NCBI GenBank assembly: GCA_025602915.1 | Contig: JAHLJZ010000023.1 | Span: 62,001-126,000 of the forward strand | Source: Paraphysoderma sedebokerense | Taxonomy: Eukaryota; Blastocladiomycota; Physodermatomycetes; Physodermatales; Physodermataceae | DNA: 64,000 bases | Reading direction: 5' to 3' | In this document: piece by piece, positions 61,842-64,000 of the stretch | Layout: every line of letters starts with the position of its first letter | Numbering within the stretch: the stretch's first letter is position 1 | Notes under the pieces: generated by a model | What the model was told of the DNA's origin: nothing | The model's input: the letters and a program-made list of their open reading frames with translations, nothing else | Databases searched by the model: none | Position numbers and translations under genes: made by a program

Positions 61842-64000
61842 TCAATCATGGTCACTACTCTCCCCACCATCTTCACTCTCCCCAAACACCTCTTCCACCA
61901 CTTCCTCTCTCTTTTCTACCTCCCATCCACCTTTCAACCGTTCACGTACCAACACCCCCTTCACGATTCGTTTCCATTTACTCCAAATCTTATCTAACCG
62001 TTCATTCACCATTTTATCTTCCTCGTAAACTTGTTTCTCGTGCCAAGCTTCTTCTAGTAGGGTTTGATAGTCGATAGGTACAATGATACCAGAGACGACG
62101 GGGATACAACGACGTGATTTATATTCGAATCCTGTTAATGCTGGCGCAAACGGAATGGAAAGTCGTTTGGCGAGGGTAGCAATGTTGGGTACTAATTTTT
62201 GATTGAATTTTGAATAATCAACACGGGTAGAAGAGAAAAACGAGAATGGTGAGGTTTCAAGGTAAGAAATGAGTTAAATGAACTGGAGAAAAAACGTAAA
62301 AGAGGCTTACGATCTAAATGAACTCCACCGATGGGACACATTTCTTTAGTAAACAATTCTACCTTTCCGTATTCATTTGTCGGAATTTTCCCATTCACAA
62401 TCGGCAATGGTTGATATTTTTCTGTCTGCCAGTACCCAAACAATGGTACCATTTTGGTTCCCTCGTTTAATGCATTTAGAGAATCTTTCGAGTTCGAAGC
62501 CGAAGAAGTCGTCGTGGATCGAGATTTTATATGTTTAACGGGATCTTCCATGGACTATCATCCAATTTAAAGTCAGATGAACCCAAAACAAATGAAAATT
62601 AAGCAACATAGATAGACAAATAAAATAAATCAGATAAAACCCTCACCTTGACGACCCGTCCTTGTTTTAACCATCCCTCACTACTATTCAACAATTGAAC
62701 ATTGGCCCTCGGATAAACCGGTTCACCTCTAACGTGACCCAAAACCGGTAGTTTAGGGTGAATCGTTTCATACTTTTTGAGATGTCGTTCTAGAACGTAT
62801 CTAAACAAGCAAATTACCAATTCGAATGGGTTAAATCAAACTTTTCCAAACTTTTTCAGATTAAATAAGAAGAAAGAAAGTAAGATACAAACAATGGGTG
62901 TCCTTTAAACCCACCGATACTCCCCGGCATACTTTCATTCAATTTATTCTGTTCCAACTCCAACTCTTCTTTTTCTTTTTCTTCTTCATCTCCACCTCGA
63001 TCTTTATCATCCGATTTATTGAACACCTTTAACACCTTTCCCCACCATTTCTCGTCTACCCTGTTTTTCAGAGATTTTGAAAGGTAAGTAGAAGTATACC
63101 GAGGTGTTAAATCTTTTATGGTTGAGTCTAAAGTAACACACAATTAACAAGATTCACGCATCAAGACAAATTTAAAACCCGACATACCGGCTTCAAATCC
63201 AACCACATAACTTATACCGTTCGGATCCATAGAACAGATAGAATTTTCTATTGATTTCTGACAATGACAGTCTGCTTTAACGGGGTCTATTGAAATCCAT
63301 TTACTTTCGAGAGGATGGTAGACTTCAACCCATAATCGTAAACACGGGGGAGACTGGGGTGCTGGCGGTGTGGATGTTTGAGTTGCGGATGGAGGTAGTG
63401 ATGAGGTAAGTACGAGAGAAACACAAATTAAACAAATAAAAAAAAGTTTAACATACATTGTATCGATTTATTCGGTTTACTTAATTTTCCTTTTCCTTTT
63501 GCATTATCAGTTTCCCTTCCACTCACATCTCCCTTGCCTCTACCTCTTCCTCGTCCACGTCCACGTCCACGTCCTCTACTCTTTCCCCCCTTAACAACCA
63601 CCAACCGTCCCTTTTCTTTTCCCTTTTCCTTCCCATTAGTTTCATCTTCCTGATTATCACTTTTTTCATCCCCATTCTCTTGGTCATCACTATCACTCAA
63701 TACCACGACTTCTTCTCCCCTCTCATTCACCATTACATTGGCTAACCCCTCACCTTTAAAATTCAAGGCAATAGGGTGAACACTCCCCACCAATCGCGTC
63801 CGAAGGTGGAGTGCCCTACACAATGTACAAAACAAAAGCGACAAGACAGCCGGTGACGCGAGACGTGAAGATAGCGAGATGGGTAACGTTGTACCGGTAC
63901 CGGAGGGTGAGGTAGAAGTAGAAGCTGAATCGGGAGAATTGGAAGAAAAATTGGAGGAAGGTGATACAGTGGATCCGAAATCGTAGTAGTCGTTTGTACA
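61842..64000 (-). CDS. RAD4: RAD4/XPC DNA damage recognition factor, N-terminus beyond window
   Basis: Damage sensor of global-genome nucleotide excision repair, acting with Rad23 in the nucleus. Visible minus-strand exons are 63457-64000 (open to the edge), 63188-63361, 62893-63127, 62647-62800, 62311-62554 and 61842-62191, all in consistent phase. The transglutaminase-like domain shows FCTLCRALHLRTRLVGSVHP, an acidic and Gly/Arg-rich insertion, LRLWVEVYHPLESKWISIDP and DLTPRYTSTYLSKSLKNR. The beta-hairpin domains show PGSIGGFKGHPLYVLERHLK, GEPVYPRANVQLLNSSEGWL, PLFGYWQTEKYQPLPIVNGK IPTNEYG, and RLSIPFAPALTGFEYKSRRC, in the Rad4 order BHD1 to BHD3. Stop TGA at 61842-61844 follows an acidic tail. 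Confidence 0.93.
63540..63580 (-). repeat. Gly-Arg coding microsatellite in RAD4
   Basis: Repeated hexamers (CGTCCA-like on the plus strand) encode alternating Gly/Arg, seven or more pairs, within the transglutaminase-domain insertion of RAD4. Length variation between strains is likely. Confidence 0.6.

Overview
The window looks like nuclear DNA of a fungus, probably an early-diverging lineage, although I cannot place it to phylum. Genes are split by many short introns (about 40-130 bp, GT..AG), on both strands and densely packed. The set includes proteins typical of fungi: a membrane-anchored kexin, the Tim54 import subunit, COX16, Rad26/CSB and a GPI-anchored surface protein. I saw no rRNA, CRISPR, transposon or virus-like sequence.

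The dominant structure is a direct tandem duplication with a period of 23,505 bp. Bases 1-22355 recur at 23506-45860. Every coding stretch I compared is identical in translation, and spot checks of intergenic DNA also agree. Each unit carries, left to right: HP1 (minus), RAD26/CSB (plus), SWT1 (plus), a multi-spanning transporter-like gene (plus), KEX2 (minus), BMS1 (plus) and a secreted VWD-domain protein (plus). The single junction, 22355/22356, joins the repeat tract of the VWD gene to the 3' half of a tRNA-Pro gene, cut at the anticodon. As a result the left VWD gene loses its GPI-anchored end, while the right one is complete. The geometry places the left end of unit 1 about 1150 bp beyond the window start, where an intact tRNA-Pro and the rest of the first HP1 gene should lie.

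From 46343 to the end the sequence is single copy. It holds a type II membrane sulfotransferase, COX16, TIM54 (convergent with COX16), IDH1 (divergent from TIM54), LUC7, two tandem secreted FAD-dependent monooxygenase paralogues (the second has a frameshift and an altered motif), and RAD4/XPC, which is cut by the right edge.

Functional themes are chromatin and transcription-coupled repair (HP1, RAD26, SWT1, RAD4), ribosome and spliceosome biogenesis (BMS1, LUC7), the secretory pathway and cell surface (KEX2, VWD protein, sulfotransferase) and mitochondrial function (COX16, TIM54, IDH1). Exon limits were derived by eye from splice motifs, reading frame and family similarity. For COX16, TIM54, IDH1, LUC7, HP1, the sulfotransferase, the transporter and the first FAD gene, the summed exon lengths are exact multiples of three.
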